Origin: Sweltsa coloradensis
Taxonomy: Eukaryota; Arthropoda; Insecta; Plecoptera; Chloroperlidae
Length of the DNA: 64,000 nt
Assembly: GCA_024449915.1 (NCBI GenBank)
Contig: JAMZAV010000097.1
Coordinates: 1 to 64,000 of the forward strand
Reading direction: 5' to 3'
In this document: one piece after another, positions 13,001-23,890 of the stretch
How the letters are laid out: the number at the start of each line of letters is the position of its first letter
How positions within the stretch are numbered: position 1 is the first letter of the stretch
The notes under the pieces: model-generated
Told to the model about the DNA's origin: nothing
Database searches by the model: none
Seen by the model: only the letters and a program-made list of their open reading frames with translations
Position numbers and translations under genes: made by a program

Positions 13001-16000
13001 AAAGTCATCACACACATAAAGTAACTTTATTAAACGAAATGGAAATTTATAAATTATTATTTGTGACATAAATATTTTGGAATGAATAAAAATGGATTGC
13101 TCAGGTCTAGTTTTGCGTTATAGCTCTTTTCTTTGGTTTGGTATAGCCTGGCTATAGCTCGTTCGATTCTTCAACCGGCACCGACAGTTTTTGACAAAGC
13201 GCTTGGTTCTTATTTGTGAAGTTCTGGATTCGAAGTCCGTCGTGACTGGCAATCCTGAGTCCTGACTAAAGGTTTTTCCTATGTCGTTTTTCCTCAGTCG
13301 TTAATGCGAATGCAATAGATTGAGTCCTCTTATAAACAGCCCTCTGACATCCCTTCACGATTGTCCTATCCACATCATACCTATAGTTCACCTGCAGATT
13401 GGTTTACATCCCTATAGCAGTCCCTATAACAAGTTTCATTCCCTCGGTAAAAATGTAAATTTTTACAACCGGCAGTCCTGACTGACATGAGCGATATGAA
13501 ACGTCTGATAGACATCGTAAGAGGTCTATTAGGGAACGAGGCTATGGGCATGTCCACATATCCTACACTGGCCGACCTGTCTCGTCATGGGGCAGATAAA
13601 CTACATTAAACTACTTCTAAGAAGTCTGCCATTAGTCAGTTTGTGTAGTTAAGTTTAGTTTGTACTCACCACATTGAACGCCTACTGGGCAACACGTCTC
13701 CTTCATGAACACTCTGCGACATCGGTCAGGCAGCATCTGCCAGTTGGAGCAGTCCTGCATGGTGCAGTTCCACGACCCCTTGCTTCAAAACATATAATGC
13801 ACACTTAACTAAGTGCATGAATAGATAGTAATAATAATACACAATAATATGGATACATATACATGGTCATTGTTGTGTGTGGTTGTGGATAAGTGGTTAT
13901 GATTGGATTAGCGTAGCGAGCGAAGCGAAGATTCCATTCCACTACACTGGAGAAAAAAAATCCGGAATGTTTTTCTTTTTTTCTTTTTTTTCTGTTTGTA
14001 TTATTGTGTGTTTGTTAACACGATTCCGGCTAAGCCGATACTCCAATTGCGATGAAATTTTATGGGGGCCTTCGAAATCTCTGAACTTAAAACTGACACG
14101 TTTTTGAGCGCAATCGAAAAATTATTTCTCATTAAAATCGCAATTTTACGATTTTTTTCGATTTAAAAAAAAAATCTTCGACTTATAACACCTACATGCT
14201 TTATCCGATTGTAATGATTTTTGCACAGAACCTTTATTTTATGAATTAATATATTCGTGTGACATTTGAGCGTAATCGAAAAATTATTTCTAATAAAAAT
14301 CGCAATTTTACGGGTTTTTCGATTTTTTAAATTTCTTCGACTTATAACACCTACATGCTTTATTCGATTGTAATGATTTTTTCACAGCACCTTAATTTTA
14401 TGAATTAATATATTCGTATGAAATTTGAGCGTAATCAAAAAATTATTTCTCATGGAAATCACAATTTTACGCTTTTTTCCGTTTAAACAAATTACGCTCA
14501 TCCAACAACGCGCCTGAAAAAGCGTTTGCGAAGCTTCCTAGTATAATTATTGTTGTAAAACAGTGTGAAAGAACTCAAAACTGAACGTAATAAACTTAGC
14601 CCTAACTAAACTAAACGAATTTTACAAACATTGGCATAACAAATAAAAAATAAGGAATCTTCTCGTCTCTTACAGTGTCACTTATTTTGTGAGACATAAC
14701 TCCCAAAGATGCTTAAAATGAGCTTGTAATTTAAAACAAAATTAGCAAAATTAAAAGTATTAATTTTTAACGTGTGTTATTCACGTTTTGATTGCTCATT
14801 GTTTAAGAAACAACCTGTCTGACGCAATTTAAAATCTGCGATTAAGTCATTACTAACAGCCTTAATATTATCAATGTTTAAAATACAGTATTTAAAAAAT
14901 AATGCGACATTTATCTCGTACGCTATAAAGTCAGGAGAATTATTGATACTTTTTCAAATGTCTTAATTTGACGACCCTGCTCTTTCACATAAGTGGGCCT
15001 TTATTTTCAGTCGCCATTCGTTTTCAATTCAGCGGACGTTTACTTTCAGTCCATGATGTACAATATTCACACAAGTTCTTTAAATTTCTGTGGTAACTCA
15101 CCCAGCTCGTAGCTGACATGTGCATCTGTCACAGGGTAGGCCGACGGACGTACCGTTCAGCTTGGTACCTACTCGGTACATCACACCGTTCAAGTAGCAC
15201 TTGTCCCGCTTCGAGTACAGACCTGCTCACACCACAATGCAACAGAGATTAGAGTGAATCACGTTAGTTTTACGCTTGTGTTGCTTATTTGTAACAATAT
15301 ATTATAGGGTAGGTTATTTTGGCATGAATGTGAGTGTGACTGTCAGGAAATAATGTCTCTATATGATAATCTATTTGTATTGTCTTTGGTTGGTAGAGAG
15401 ATGAATTGGGGGTAAAAATGAAAATATATCGCAAACAAATCTTTCTCCAACAAAAAAATATTCAGTAAATGACTTTCAATGAAATATTTTGAATAACAAA
15501 ATTTGGAGTTAGTTTCACCACCAATGTAACTACTTTAGGGCTTATCAAAACAGAAAATTGCATTTTTTTCAACCTCACCACACAGATGCACGTTACTGGT
15601 TTTGGAGTATTCAATAGTAATTACTGAAGAAAGATGTGGGAATACATTCTAAATGATTCTGTAATAATTATGTGATGCCCTTTAATTGCACGTACTTACC
15701 AGTACAGTTGAACCTAGTCGGACAGCAGGCGTTGTTGTCGTACACTGCTGTACAGTTCAAGGTTTGGTAGTACCTCATGATCGACTTGTTACATTGGGTG
15801 ATATCACACTCATGGCTAGAAACTGAGAGAGAAGACTTTATTTACCATGCACACGGTAATATTTTCCAAAGAATTTATTATTATCCCCAAGAAAATTTGG
15901 TGCACGCTTAAACATGTACGCACACTACATGTATGCTTTAGATTTCTATTGGTCTAGATTAAAGTTATGTGCGGGTGTTTTTACTGTAAATTAAATTCGT

Positions 16001-16407
16001 TCATGTTATAGCTTTGTGGATTCGAACTCGGGTATTTTAGCAATGGCTCCCGGCGGCTTTTCGCCATGAAAAATTAACGTTCCGTGGGAAACAATCTTAA
16101 ACAGCTGTTTATTATTTGAATTTTTCCATTCTACACACACATTTGAGATGTAAGTATGTTGTTGCTCTGAAGGAATATGTTTTCTAAAATATTAGTTTTC
16201 ATCGTTGTTTTATTTCGGATCAACCTAAATAACAAAATATTCAAAATCGTATTTTGCGTCTACCCACTCATGTCACATAACTAATGTTTAGTAGGTATAA
16301 ATAACAATCTCTTTATCTGATAATGTGAAACATGGCTACCAACATAGTCTGTATTTAGATTACTTACCAGCCACAAGTAGAAATAAAAATAAAATTAGCT
16401 CTTTCAT
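3794..16407 (-). CDS. Secreted multi-VWC-domain protein, 13 exons, 558 aa
   Basis: Spliced minus-strand gene. I joined 13 exons with GT-AG introns: 16368-16407, 15700-15822, 15102-15222, 13670-13782, 12866-12991, 11995-12123, 11273-11452, 10446-10568, 8694-8814, 8211-8323, 5609-5755, 4295-4426 and 3794-4002. Their 1677 nt read in one frame to a TAA. The protein starts with a hydrophobic signal peptide (MKELILFLFLLVA). It then carries cysteine-rich VWC subdomains, with CxxCxC in the first half and CCPxxxxC in the second. Complete domains lie at about residues 62-132, 144-217, 237-318, 326-396 and 413-489. A C-terminal half domain precedes residue 99 of module 1 at the N terminus, and an N-terminal half domain ends the protein. 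VWC proteins are usually extracellular and often bind TGF-beta/BMP ligands or matrix; which applies here is unknown. Several N-glycosylation sequons (NCT, NGT, NMT, NVS) fit secretion. I do not recognise a named orthologue. Confidence 0.88.
4295..4426 (-). CDS. VWC gene exon 12: second half of VWC domain 5
   Basis: Residues about 446-490. It carries TFDGPWC and closes with CCPTEWQC. I chose the acceptor tgttaag because it restores the frame and matches exon 6; its pyrimidine tract is weak. The donor is gtaagt. Confidence 0.84.
4584..4781. repeat. Inverted pair of tRNA-derived SINE fragments
   Basis: Arms of about 30 nt at 4584-4613 and 4749-4781 are reverse complements (CAGAAATAAAAAATCC against its complement). 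The left arm read on the minus strand has a tRNA-like A box (TAGCTTAGGGGTAAAGCA). The right arm has a B-box-like GGGTTTGTTACCCC. It lies in intron 11 of the VWC gene. Confidence 0.6.
4922..5085 (+). repeat. Dispersed repeat A, copy 1
   Basis: About 160 bp recur in inverted orientation at 43398-43556 and in part at 8953-9010. Marks are GAAGGACGAAAACGCGTCG, a GCCCTTCAGGC hairpin, and ACCCTTCTCCAATCTAAACT at the end. Probably a retroelement 3' end; family not recognised. Confidence 0.65.
5609..5755 (-). CDS. VWC gene exon 11: first half of VWC domain 5
   Basis: Residues about 397-446. It carries an extended linker, then CNVDGATYFEGHIFEPHG and CKKCVCQRGF. It is 21 nt longer than its paralogue exon 5, all in the linker. 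The donor is gtgagt. An 84-bp tandem array starts about 40 nt upstream of its acceptor. Confidence 0.87.
5794..6300 (+). repeat. 84-bp tandem array, six units
   Basis: Units start with TAATTTATTAACACAAGGAAG at 5794, 5878, 5963, 6047, 6132 and 6216, spaced 84 or 85 nt, and are nearly identical. The array is in intron 10 of the VWC gene, ending about 40 nt from exon 11. Repetitive plus-strand ORFs over it are a by-product of a period divisible by three. Confidence 0.92.
6409..6986 (+). mobile_element. Helitron/Helentron-like nonautonomous element, copy 1
   Basis: Starts with a TTGATGAGCGAAGCGAAG variant of the family start TTGGATGAGCG and ends ...GCTTCCTAG followed by T. Near the 3' end GCTCATCCAA is the inverse of the start, and AACGC...GCGTT can form a hairpin before the terminal CTAG. 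The interior carries family motifs TCCGGAATG, GATGAAATTTT and TCTCTGAACCTAGAACTGCC. It lies in VWC intron 10. Confidence 0.6.
7411..8172 (-). mobile_element. Helitron/Helentron-like element, copy 2, with internal duplication
   Basis: Reverse copy bounded by CTAGGAAAACGC at 7411 and GCTTCGCTCATCCAA at 8172. The interior has two tandem copies of about 160 bp containing CATCACCATAACCTTAATG and TTGTAGCCCCACCCGTTTG. The same internal unit is in the copy at 20300-21037. Confidence 0.6.
8211..8323 (-). CDS. VWC gene exon 10: second half of VWC domain 4
   Basis: Residues about 359-397. It carries WSCAIPECFNWPALPDQC and closes with CCPIGVLC. The acceptor is atctttcag and the donor is gtcagt, slightly off consensus. 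Length (113 nt) equals exon 4. Confidence 0.87.
8694..8814 (-). CDS. VWC gene exon 9: first half of VWC domain 4
   Basis: Residues about 319-359. It carries CHFGGLLFHHKAELVGA and GLPCEQCTC. The acceptor has a strong pyrimidine tract (ttcttcttgcag) and the donor is gtaagt. Length (121 nt) and exit phase 2 match exon 3. Confidence 0.87.
8953..9010 (-). repeat. Dispersed repeat A, partial copy
   Basis: Holds only the GATTGGAGAAGGGTTGACAG end of the family, then degenerates. It lies in intron 8 of the VWC gene beside a Helentron-like element. Confidence 0.5.
9085..9708 (-). mobile_element. Helitron/Helentron-like element, copy 3
   Basis: Reverse copy from CTAGGAAAACGCTTAAGTCC (9085) to a variable GCTACGCTCGCTACGCTCATCCAA end (9708). 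It lies in VWC intron 8. Flanking bases are A/T on both sides with no target duplication, as expected for rolling-circle elements. Confidence 0.6.
10446..10568 (-). CDS. VWC gene exon 8: second half of VWC domain 3, start of module 2
   Basis: Residues about 278-319. It carries NCQECNPKHC and LNCT and closes with CCPTSYDC. The acceptor is gtcctag and the donor is gtgagt. At 123 nt it equals exon 2, phase 1 to phase 1. In the assembled protein it completes a domain begun by exon 7. Confidence 0.87.
11273..11452 (-). CDS. VWC gene exon 7: first half of VWC domain 3
   Basis: Residues about 218-278. A Pro/Ser/Thr/Glu-rich linker of about 18 residues leads into RCKFGNLLLNVSDKVY and CLECAC. The acceptor is gccccag and the donor is gtaact. 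Exon 13 is the paralogue and has a similar linker. Confidence 0.87.
11995..12123 (-). CDS. VWC gene exon 6: second half of VWC domain 2
   Basis: Residues about 175-218. It carries SFDSPWC and closes with HCCPIDWRC. The acceptor is ctcctcctcag and the donor is gtgagt. Exon 12 (TFDGPWC, CCPTEWQC) is the paralogue. The plus-strand ORFs over this stretch are shadows. Confidence 0.88.
12866..12991 (-). CDS. VWC gene exon 5: first half of VWC domain 2
   Basis: Residues about 133-175. It carries FVCEVGNMTYLEGQVF and CKRCVCQRGF. The acceptor is gtgtttcag and the donor is gtgagc. Exon 11 is its paralogue (CNVDGATYFEGHIF, CKKCVCQRGF). Confidence 0.88.
13110..13620 (+). repeat. tRNA-derived SINE-like repeat
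   Basis: A B-box-like GGATTCGAAGTCC is followed by GGTTTTTCCTATGTCG and TCAGTCGTTAATGCGAATG, a layout common in arthropod SINE tails. It ends near AACTACATTAAACTAC. In VWC intron 4. Confidence 0.5.
13670..13782 (-). CDS. VWC gene exon 4: second half of VWC domain 1
   Basis: Residues about 95-133. It carries WNCTMQDC and closes with CCPVGVQC. The acceptor is ttttgaag and the donor is gtgagt. At 113 nt it matches exon 10 in length and phase. Confidence 0.88.
13903..14541 (+). mobile_element. Helitron/Helentron-like element, copy 4
   Basis: Forward copy from TTGGATTAGCGTAGCGAGCG to GAAGCTTCCTAG|T, in VWC intron 3. It contains about three direct repeats of a 100-bp segment with CTTATAACACCTACATGC. 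Confidence 0.6.
15102..15222 (-). CDS. VWC gene exon 3: first half of VWC domain 1
   Basis: Residues about 55-95. It carries CYLNGVMYRVGTKLNGTS and then CDRCTC, the CxxCxC signature. The donor is gtgagt with exit phase 2. It matches exon 9 in length (121 nt), phase and the GLPCxxCTC core. Confidence 0.88.
15700..15822 (-). CDS. VWC gene exon 2: N-terminal orphan half VWC domain
   Basis: Residues about 14-54. It encodes a C-terminal VWC half ending in CCPTRFNC, with an NCT glycosylation sequon (LNCTA). The acceptor is ctctctcag and the donor is gtaagt; entry and exit phases are 1. It has the same length (123 nt) and layout as exon 8. No first half precedes it, so the protein starts in mid-domain. 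Confidence 0.88.
16368..16407 (-). CDS. VWC gene exon 1: start codon and signal peptide
   Basis: ATG at 16407 opens MKELILFLFLLVA, a charged start followed by a hydrophobic core typical of a signal peptide. The donor gtaagta follows at 16367. Exit phase is 1. The 5' UTR presumably extends to higher coordinates; I could not place the transcription start. Confidence 0.85.
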
Positions 16408-16483
16408 GATGTATTTCGTGTAGAAACTGTCTGTGATACAAAACTCTTGACCAGATCTTAGGAAGTCTTGCCTTCGCCTAAGT

Positions 16484-16510
16484 CCCCCCCCCTCCCTCCC
16501 CCCCTTTTCT
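16484..16510. promoter_or_regulatory. Homopyrimidine tract upstream of VWC gene
   Basis: A run of C with a few T, about 80-100 nt upstream of the VWC start codon; purine-rich on the coding strand. Such tracts occur in promoters and can form non-B DNA. No TATA box is evident. Function is not shown. Confidence 0.3.
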
Positions 16511-16918
16511 CCTCGCTAAAACTTGATAAGGGACCATCAGAGGGTTAAAGATCATTGCCAAATAATCTGTTAGTTCTTGTTATTTGTGAAACATCAACAT
16601 CTTATTAGACAATTCAGTAATGAAACCTTATCGGCAAAGGTCACGAAGTCAACTGTAGAGTAGCCTACACACAATTAAAAAATACGTTATTTCTTTTATC
16701 ATGTTCATTCTGAATCTACCCAATGTTTATTTATCAATTAGTTTATTATTTGTGTTATAGTACAGTAAAAATACATAAAAGTTAACGTACGGGCGAAAAA
16801 AACAATCCACGATGAACAGAAAAAATTTAGCAATTTACCATTTGGGAGAGTGGTGCAATAATAATTAAATCTAGACGAAAACACTACTACTGTACTTCAG
16901 TCTAGTCAAGGTTATTGT

Positions 16919-17235
16919 TGACTGTTAATGGTATTTCTCGATCCATGGACCCAGGAGACGCGGTTTCGAATCCCGCATAAGGATGGCTGTAGATCAAGAT
17001 CACCCTTCTTTAATGTTTACCACTCTCGGTATTTTACTCTTGTAATTCTAGGTATAGGTTGGTTATGCGGATAGGATAATAGTGTTCAGGAAGCTAGACA
17101 TAATTCAGGAAGGATAGGATTGTATCTGGAAGCTTAATGCAAGGTCAGTTTGGATGACCTCGAGACAGGGTCGGTGCAATCTTTGATAGATGCTCTTTCT
17201 GTCACTCTCACATTCATATTTATAATGTAACATGT
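16919..17235 (+). repeat. tRNA-derived SINE-like repeat
   Basis: A B-box-like GGTTTCGAATCCCGCA follows a degraded tRNA-like head. The body is unique in the window. Nothing else is seen in 16511-18750 apart from a weaker B-box motif (GGGTTCGAACACC) at 18148. Confidence 0.45.
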
Positions 17236-18754
17236 GCAATTGTTAATTTTAAGAATGCAAATATTGAGAAATTACAGAATATATCTAGTCTAGTGCAGAT
17301 TTGATTCACATAGAAATTGTTTAAAACCATAAATTTCATGACCTCCTTGGAAGACTTAAGAAAAACATTATTGTTTAATTTTTCATAGCAATTTAATTAT
17401 GTATAATGTAATCTAAAAACAAATAATACATGTTAAATGAATGAATGAATCGATTGAATACCACACATTTGATTCATGAGAATAACAACTATAAGTTATC
17501 ATGCCAACATAATGAGACACGCATTGCATTGCATGGCCTCCTCAAGGACGAACAGTCGTCTGTACAACTGTTGCAATCACTATGTTTAGCTGATTGACAA
17601 GGTTCGAAGTCTTAAAAGTCCCATCAAACTGACTTTTGAGGCGATACAACAGTTGTCGCATTGAACAGTCAGCAACTCCTGAAAGTATGATACAAGAAAA
17701 CAATTAATTGAACTGCTGTAACACTATATTTGTATGATATCCGCAATTCCCAATTAATATCATTTGCTAAATCCTGTGGGTATTCAGACGGACTGTCACC
17801 ACGTGACTACATTATACCCTGAACTTTGCATAGATTATATTTGAATATAAATGCAAAATACTCTCATAACTGTTTAAAATTGATTTTGATGATTTTGTAA
17901 TGGGTTAAAAAATAACACATACTAATATGTTTATATTTGGCTTAGTCTTGTGGTTATATAATTATTATTGAACAATGTTAGTTTCTGAATTTATACTTGT
18001 AGTCGTGAAATTACATGAATTTGGTAGAGTGTGCCGTTGAAGTATATGTATAATCTTTTGCGATGAACCAATTATGAAAATCAAATTATATAGTGCATCA
18101 CAGATTCATTGAGGTGCAAGTCGAAGTCACGCGGAAAACGGGTTCGAACACCGCATTCATCTCTAGCACAGACGATATTTTTATGTAATTAGGCCTATTA
18201 TTAATTTTAAGGACATGTCGCTTTTTGCAGTCTCAGTCAAAGCTAATCTAAATCTATGATGTCAGTATCAGTATTATATTATTACCTTGAAGGGTTAAAC
18301 TGTGATGGGTGGCTTGCCTCGCAATATTCCCACTAATTATATTCAAATATAATAATATGTTGTATTATACATTGAAATGGCTTTAAATAAATGTGGGATT
18401 AATACGGCTCACTGCAGCATCCACCACGACTCGCAGCTCTGGTGGGCATTGCACGGGGAGAATAAAACATATTAGAAACAATCAATCATAAATATTTCTT
18501 GGTCTTCATGCTATTCTTTAACTAAGGCCATATCCTTCGTTAATTTGTAATTATGTTGTAATTTGGCCTGCTCTTTTTTTTACTACAACTAATGAATACA
18601 ACTGCTGATCTTATCGTGAGCCGGTTATATATTTAATACATTACATTGTTAAATGTGTCGACGTACCTCAGAAATGTTGCAATGAGTATATTGGTAGTTT
18701 ACTGTGCAGTAGGTATACAAACATACGAGAATGGTGTGTTTGCGCTGCGATGTT

Positions 18755-21284
18755 TTAGCCTCAATAGTGAGTACCTTCTTACTGTAGGCCTATTACACGT
18801 TGCCTGTGGTTATGCAAGAGCTCGTACGATCTAAGAACAGTTTATTGGATTATCAGTTACAAAAATTGAAAACAACGAAAGAACATAAACGTTTATTGAT
18901 GTAGTCCTATACTGACAAGTGCTAAATATTTGTCAGTTCAACCTTCAGGGGGTATTCAGGGTACTTCGGGGTATTATGTTGCATTGTGGTAATATAGTAA
19001 CGACTTCTTTCATTATTGTTATCCAGTAAGTAGCTGAATTAAAGGTTTTACAATATGTGACCAGCTAGCTGCTATATGTACCACGGGGGTTCTGACTCAA
19101 GAGTATCGCCATTCGATACCCGCCATCGACAACCCTCTCTGAATATTTCCCCCTAATTTTCACTTTTTCTCACTCATAGACGAATAATGTGGTTGAGTCT
19201 TACTTATTTTTTTCTCCCTATACCCAAACACCATAATAACCTAGATAGTAACCTGAAGAGGGCAATACCGACTCACTCTCTAAGCAGTGTTGGGGCAAGA
19301 ACTATTAAAAAGATCAAGTTCGCGAGAACGAGTTCTTTTTTTGTGAACATTTCAATGAAATTACTTTTCTTTCAATGAATGAACTTAAAGGAGTCGAGAC
19401 GCTGTCTACGCTTTGAAACAATAACCAGAAATTGATATTACAAACGTCCAGTCCACCCATTCAGCTGATTTTGACAAGTTCGCGACTCATGAAAATCTAT
19501 ATTACTTTGGTTCTTTCCTGGAGACTAGTATTGGTTGATTAGACACGAGACATACATTATCAAGTATGTAGGCCTACTAGATAGGTTCGTCGTGTTCGTG
19601 AGTCGTGTAATAATGTTCACGTTTGCTTGTTCATATGATAGGTGAATGGTGATATGTGATGCGTGCAATCATATTGTGCACATTTACGCTGCAATATGGT
19701 GAATTGTTTGACAAAGTCTATTCAAACCATTGCCAGATTATCTCCTAAATTGTTAGCCTACATGAGACACCTAATGCAATATCTTACATGTATGTTTTCT
19801 TCTCTTAAATATATGATATATTCTATTATTCATACTATAGCTACTTATAACAAATTAGAAAAATGTTTTTAAATATGAACTTTAAAAGAAAATCCATATT
19901 TTATTGATCTGAACTTTTTAAATGATTTGAGCTGTGAACTGAACTTTAGAAAGTTTATTTTTAATAAAATCCACTCCACTCTCCTGCGTGTGCCCTGTGG
20001 TCGTACTTCCAAGTATGTCGAGCCATGCACCCCACTTTGGTCTAAACTACACCAATCATATGGTTTTGAGTTTATGGTACATTTATGGCATAGGCTTTGT
20101 GTATCCAATCCCTTTTATTCAATGGTATAGGAGACATTATGATGACAGTGTATTGTTTAAAACAAGGCACTTTGTACAAGTTTTCCAAGTACCAACCATA
20201 CATATTTTGATTCATTTTCCAGGTACCGTACCACGAAGTCAGCCCGAGCAGGCACCCTGTGTTTTTTACGTTGCGGTTTACTAAGAATTTTCTTAACTAC
20301 TAGAAAACGCTAAAGTCCGCCGCGTTGATGGATGAGCTTTTTTAAATTTTAGTTTGCGTGGGAACTTTACTTTTACAAGGTTTTGCTTACTGCCTATGCA
20401 TTGCAGTGATTGTTGCCAAGTTTCCTATTTTGAGGCCTAGGCCCTATTGTCAAATGTTATTATTTACCGTACAAAATAATTTAAAATCTTTATTTTTATG
20501 GATTCTGGCTAACTTTCCAACTTTTTCTTCAAAAGGTACTACATCACCATAACCTTAATGTCCATGTATAATATGACGTTGTAGCCCCACCCATTTGATC
20601 ATAATCGGCCCAAAGCACGAAAATATCGCACTAAACGTAAAAAACTTATATTAAAAGCTTTATTATGGATTTGGGTAACTTTTTCAAATTTTCTTTCAGA
20701 AGGTACAACTCACCATTACCTTAAGGTCCATGTATAATATGAACATTGTATGCCCCCCTTTTGGTCAAATCGTCCCAAATGTCACGGAAATATCGCACTA
20801 AAGTTGAAAAAAACTTAAAAGTACGATATTCATGAGAATTATTCTTCGATTGTACGACAAAATACACCTTAAATTCAGAGATTTCGAAGGTCCCCTCAAA
20901 TTTTCATCAAATCTGCTTGTGTCGTTTGTCGGAATCCTGCTAAGCAAACAATAAAAATTACAAAAAAAAAATTAAAAAAAACATTGGAGCTAAATTTTTT
21001 GGGGGGTCAGTGAATTGAAGTCTTGCTTCGCTCAAACCGAATTTTCTCAAATTCAGTCCGACTTTTTAGAAATGCAAATTGGAAAATATTTGTAGCAGCC
21101 AACCTTAATCAAATCAACTTGAAAAAATGCATAAACTAGATTATTCGTCCACTCATGTTGCTTCAAGGGGATGCAAATTTATTGTTGCAAACACTCCATA
21201 AAATGTGAATGAGTATAAATTTTTTTTAATGATTGTAGCGAGCTCCAAAATATTGTCAAGCATGGTTGCGTAAACACATTCCAG
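18755..21284 (+). repeat. Tandem duplication, unit 1 (interrupted)
   Basis: Three blocks match unit 2 in the same order: 18755-19270, 19985-20299 and 21038-21284. Shared strings include TACCACGGGGGTTCTGACTC, CCTGTGGTCGTACTTCCAA and GTTGCGTAAACACATTCCAG. A stretch at 19271-19984 and the Helentron-like element at 20300-21037 are extra. Confidence 0.75.
20300..21037 (-). mobile_element. Helitron/Helentron-like element, copy 5, with paralogous empty site
   Basis: Reverse copy from CTAGAAAACGCTAAAGTCC to TTGCTTCGCTCAAACC. It interrupts the first unit of the tandem duplication. The second unit reads straight through at about 22015 (TTTTCTTAACTCACATTTC), which fixes the insertion point. Confidence 0.65.
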
Positions 21285-22290
21285 CATCTAGCCTCAATAG
21301 AGTACCATTTTTACTCATCTATACATGTTTCCTCTGGTACGAGCCCTACGTAGACAGTTACTTTAAAACGAAAGACATTCATTGATTGATGTAGCCTACT
21401 TACCAACAAACAAGGTATACCAAAACTTTCAGTTCAACCTTCTATTGCCATGGTTTTATGTTGATTGTTATCCAGTAAGTAGAGCTGAATGAAAGCTTTT
21501 ACAATATGTGACCCACTAGTACTGATATACCACGGGGGTTCTGACTCAGGGTGCGCCATTCGATACCCCCCACAGACAATCCTCACAGATTTTTCCCTAT
21601 GGTTTTCCTCACTCATTCAAAGGCGAAGAATATGACTTAATTTTTCCTCCCCACCCAACCACCATAATAACCTAGCTTGTTACCTGAAGAGGGCCACACC
21701 GGGTAAAACTGGTGTGTACGTAGGATGTCACTCTCTAGTCTCTAGACTCTTGCCCTGTGGTCGTACTTCCAACGCAATTTTAGCTATGCACCCCACTTTC
21801 GTCCAAACTACACCAATCATCTGTTTTGAGTTTATGGTACAGACTTAAGAGACATTATGATTACAGTGTATTGTTACAAACAAGGCACTTTGTACAAGTT
21901 TTCCAAGTACCAACCATACATATTTTGATTCATTTCAGGTACCACGAAATCAGCCCGTGCTATGGCATCTTGTGTTTTGGGTTGCCTAACATGGTTTACT
22001 AATAATTTTCTTAACTCACATTTCTCAAATTCACGTCACGATTTTTTAGAAATAAATTTGAATTATTTAGTAGCAGCAGCCATACCTTACATCACAAATC
22101 AACATCGAAACATAAATATAACTAGATTATTTGTACACTCATGTTTGCTTCCAAGGGGATGCAAAGTTTATATGCTTGCAACACCTCCACTAAGATGATG
22201 ACGAGTATTTAATTTGTTTTAATGATTGTACTGACGAGCTCCAAAATTATTGTGTCGCATTGTTGCGTAAACACATTCCAGTATCATTAC
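21285..22290 (+). repeat. Tandem duplication, unit 2
   Basis: Starts AGCCTCAATAGAGTACC and runs through the same three blocks as unit 1 without the inserted element. Many small indels separate the two, so the duplication is not recent. No convincing gene lies in either unit. Confidence 0.75.
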
Positions 22291-23259
22291 TCAATCAGTA
22301 TTCAGTACTACCATCTTACTCATCTCATCGCTGATGCAGCCAATGTAAGCTACTCCAGCAGACATCAATTAGATTCGTCAGAAAGCAACTACACCAACAA
22401 TTCTGGTGCGTTTAACTTGTTTTCAAGTCTCATTCCAATAGGCTATATCGTCATCCGCAACCTATTCAATTCGTATGCCAATTATGTTATCAAATGTTGA
22501 CTGCGTCAGTGGAGGATAATGAAATGAAATAAGTAAGGTCAAGTATGAATGAAAGAACTTGCAATGGTTGGTCGTACACAGGTCATTGCTAACTGTACTA
22601 AACAGCCTAGGGTCCGCAAGCTCTCAGGGACGCGCAAAGATACGCGCATCACCTTTCGTGATTTTTATTTACATTAACATCAATGAATTTAAAAAAAATG
22701 GTTAATGGTTTGTTTTCATTTTTGAAACGGATGAATTACTACGCATTTAGCTTAACGATGAAAATCCTTTTTAATGGATGACGAGCTATACTCTCATTTG
22801 GAACGACATGACACGATTGTGTCGATCTCTTCCTCTGCCCCATGACTCTTAGCACATTTGATCAGCATGCCAATTCCAAACAGTTGCCTTGTTCGCACAT
22901 TTTGAGTTTGAATACAATATCCTGCGACAATAATTTTGTTTTGGAGGGGAGAAGGGCACTTCGCGACAGCGATCATATACGCACTTTTGCCTCATTGTTA
23001 TTTTCACAATCGTGTAAGTTCTGTGCTTTGCAGTTACAAATATGGTTTGTCTATAAAAACTAAAAGGTTGAGGTGAGACAAAATTATTGGATCCATTATA
23101 AGTTTGCAATTTCTCGATTTGGTTGGTCGGGAAACACTCCCGTAGGTGTAATTAAAAAAGTCCCCCCCCCCCACCAGGATTCGAACCACGGGTCCCCCAC
23201 TTTAATTTCTTTTTAATTTCTGAATTGTAGTAAATAATAAATTTTGCAATTTCACTTTT

Positions 23260-23890
23260 CGGGGCTATTACCCAAATATTATGTTTTACCCTATAATCTA
23301 TCTATAGCATACCCTATAATAGTACAACAAAAAGACCGTTTAAAAATTATATCTTGTAACTGTGATTTTACACGAATGTTTTAAATTTTTTAACCCTGAA
23401 ATTTGCTGAAATTGGCGTTTTGAAGAATTTCTTAAATCGATAACTTGCTAATTTTTTTGTTCACATAGATACTATAGCAGAATCATAATCTTAAATGTCC
23501 CTTTATAACATCGTGTCTTGAAACTGTACACAAAAACACACTCAAACATGCAAAAATATGCATTCCAAAATCACACCCCTTCTTGGTAATCAGCATATTT
23601 TGGCCGAACCACTTGCAAATCAAAATATATCGGATTTACAGTAAAGGATGTCGAGTACGTCAATAATGACCAATTTATTTTGGATCAAATTCCTCCAAGG
23701 TCACGGGGCATAAAAATCGTCCCCATGTTTTTTTCTTATGGGAGATTATTGCCGATGGGACCTAGCTCGAAAATTACCAAATTTGACAATCTTTTTCGGG
23801 TCTTGGTGGACCAAATAATTTTTTTGTTACTTTTTAAATTAATTACTAGTTAGCCCGAATGAAATATATTTTTGAGTTTGTCGGGTGTAA
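23260..23890 (+). repeat. Dispersed repeat B, copy 1
   Basis: About 630 bp recur inverted at 32195-32845 and in part at 34064-34790. Shared strings include CAAGGTCACGGGGCATAAA and TTGGTGGACCAAATAATTTT. Family unknown; the short ORFs over it are not conserved. Confidence 0.7.
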
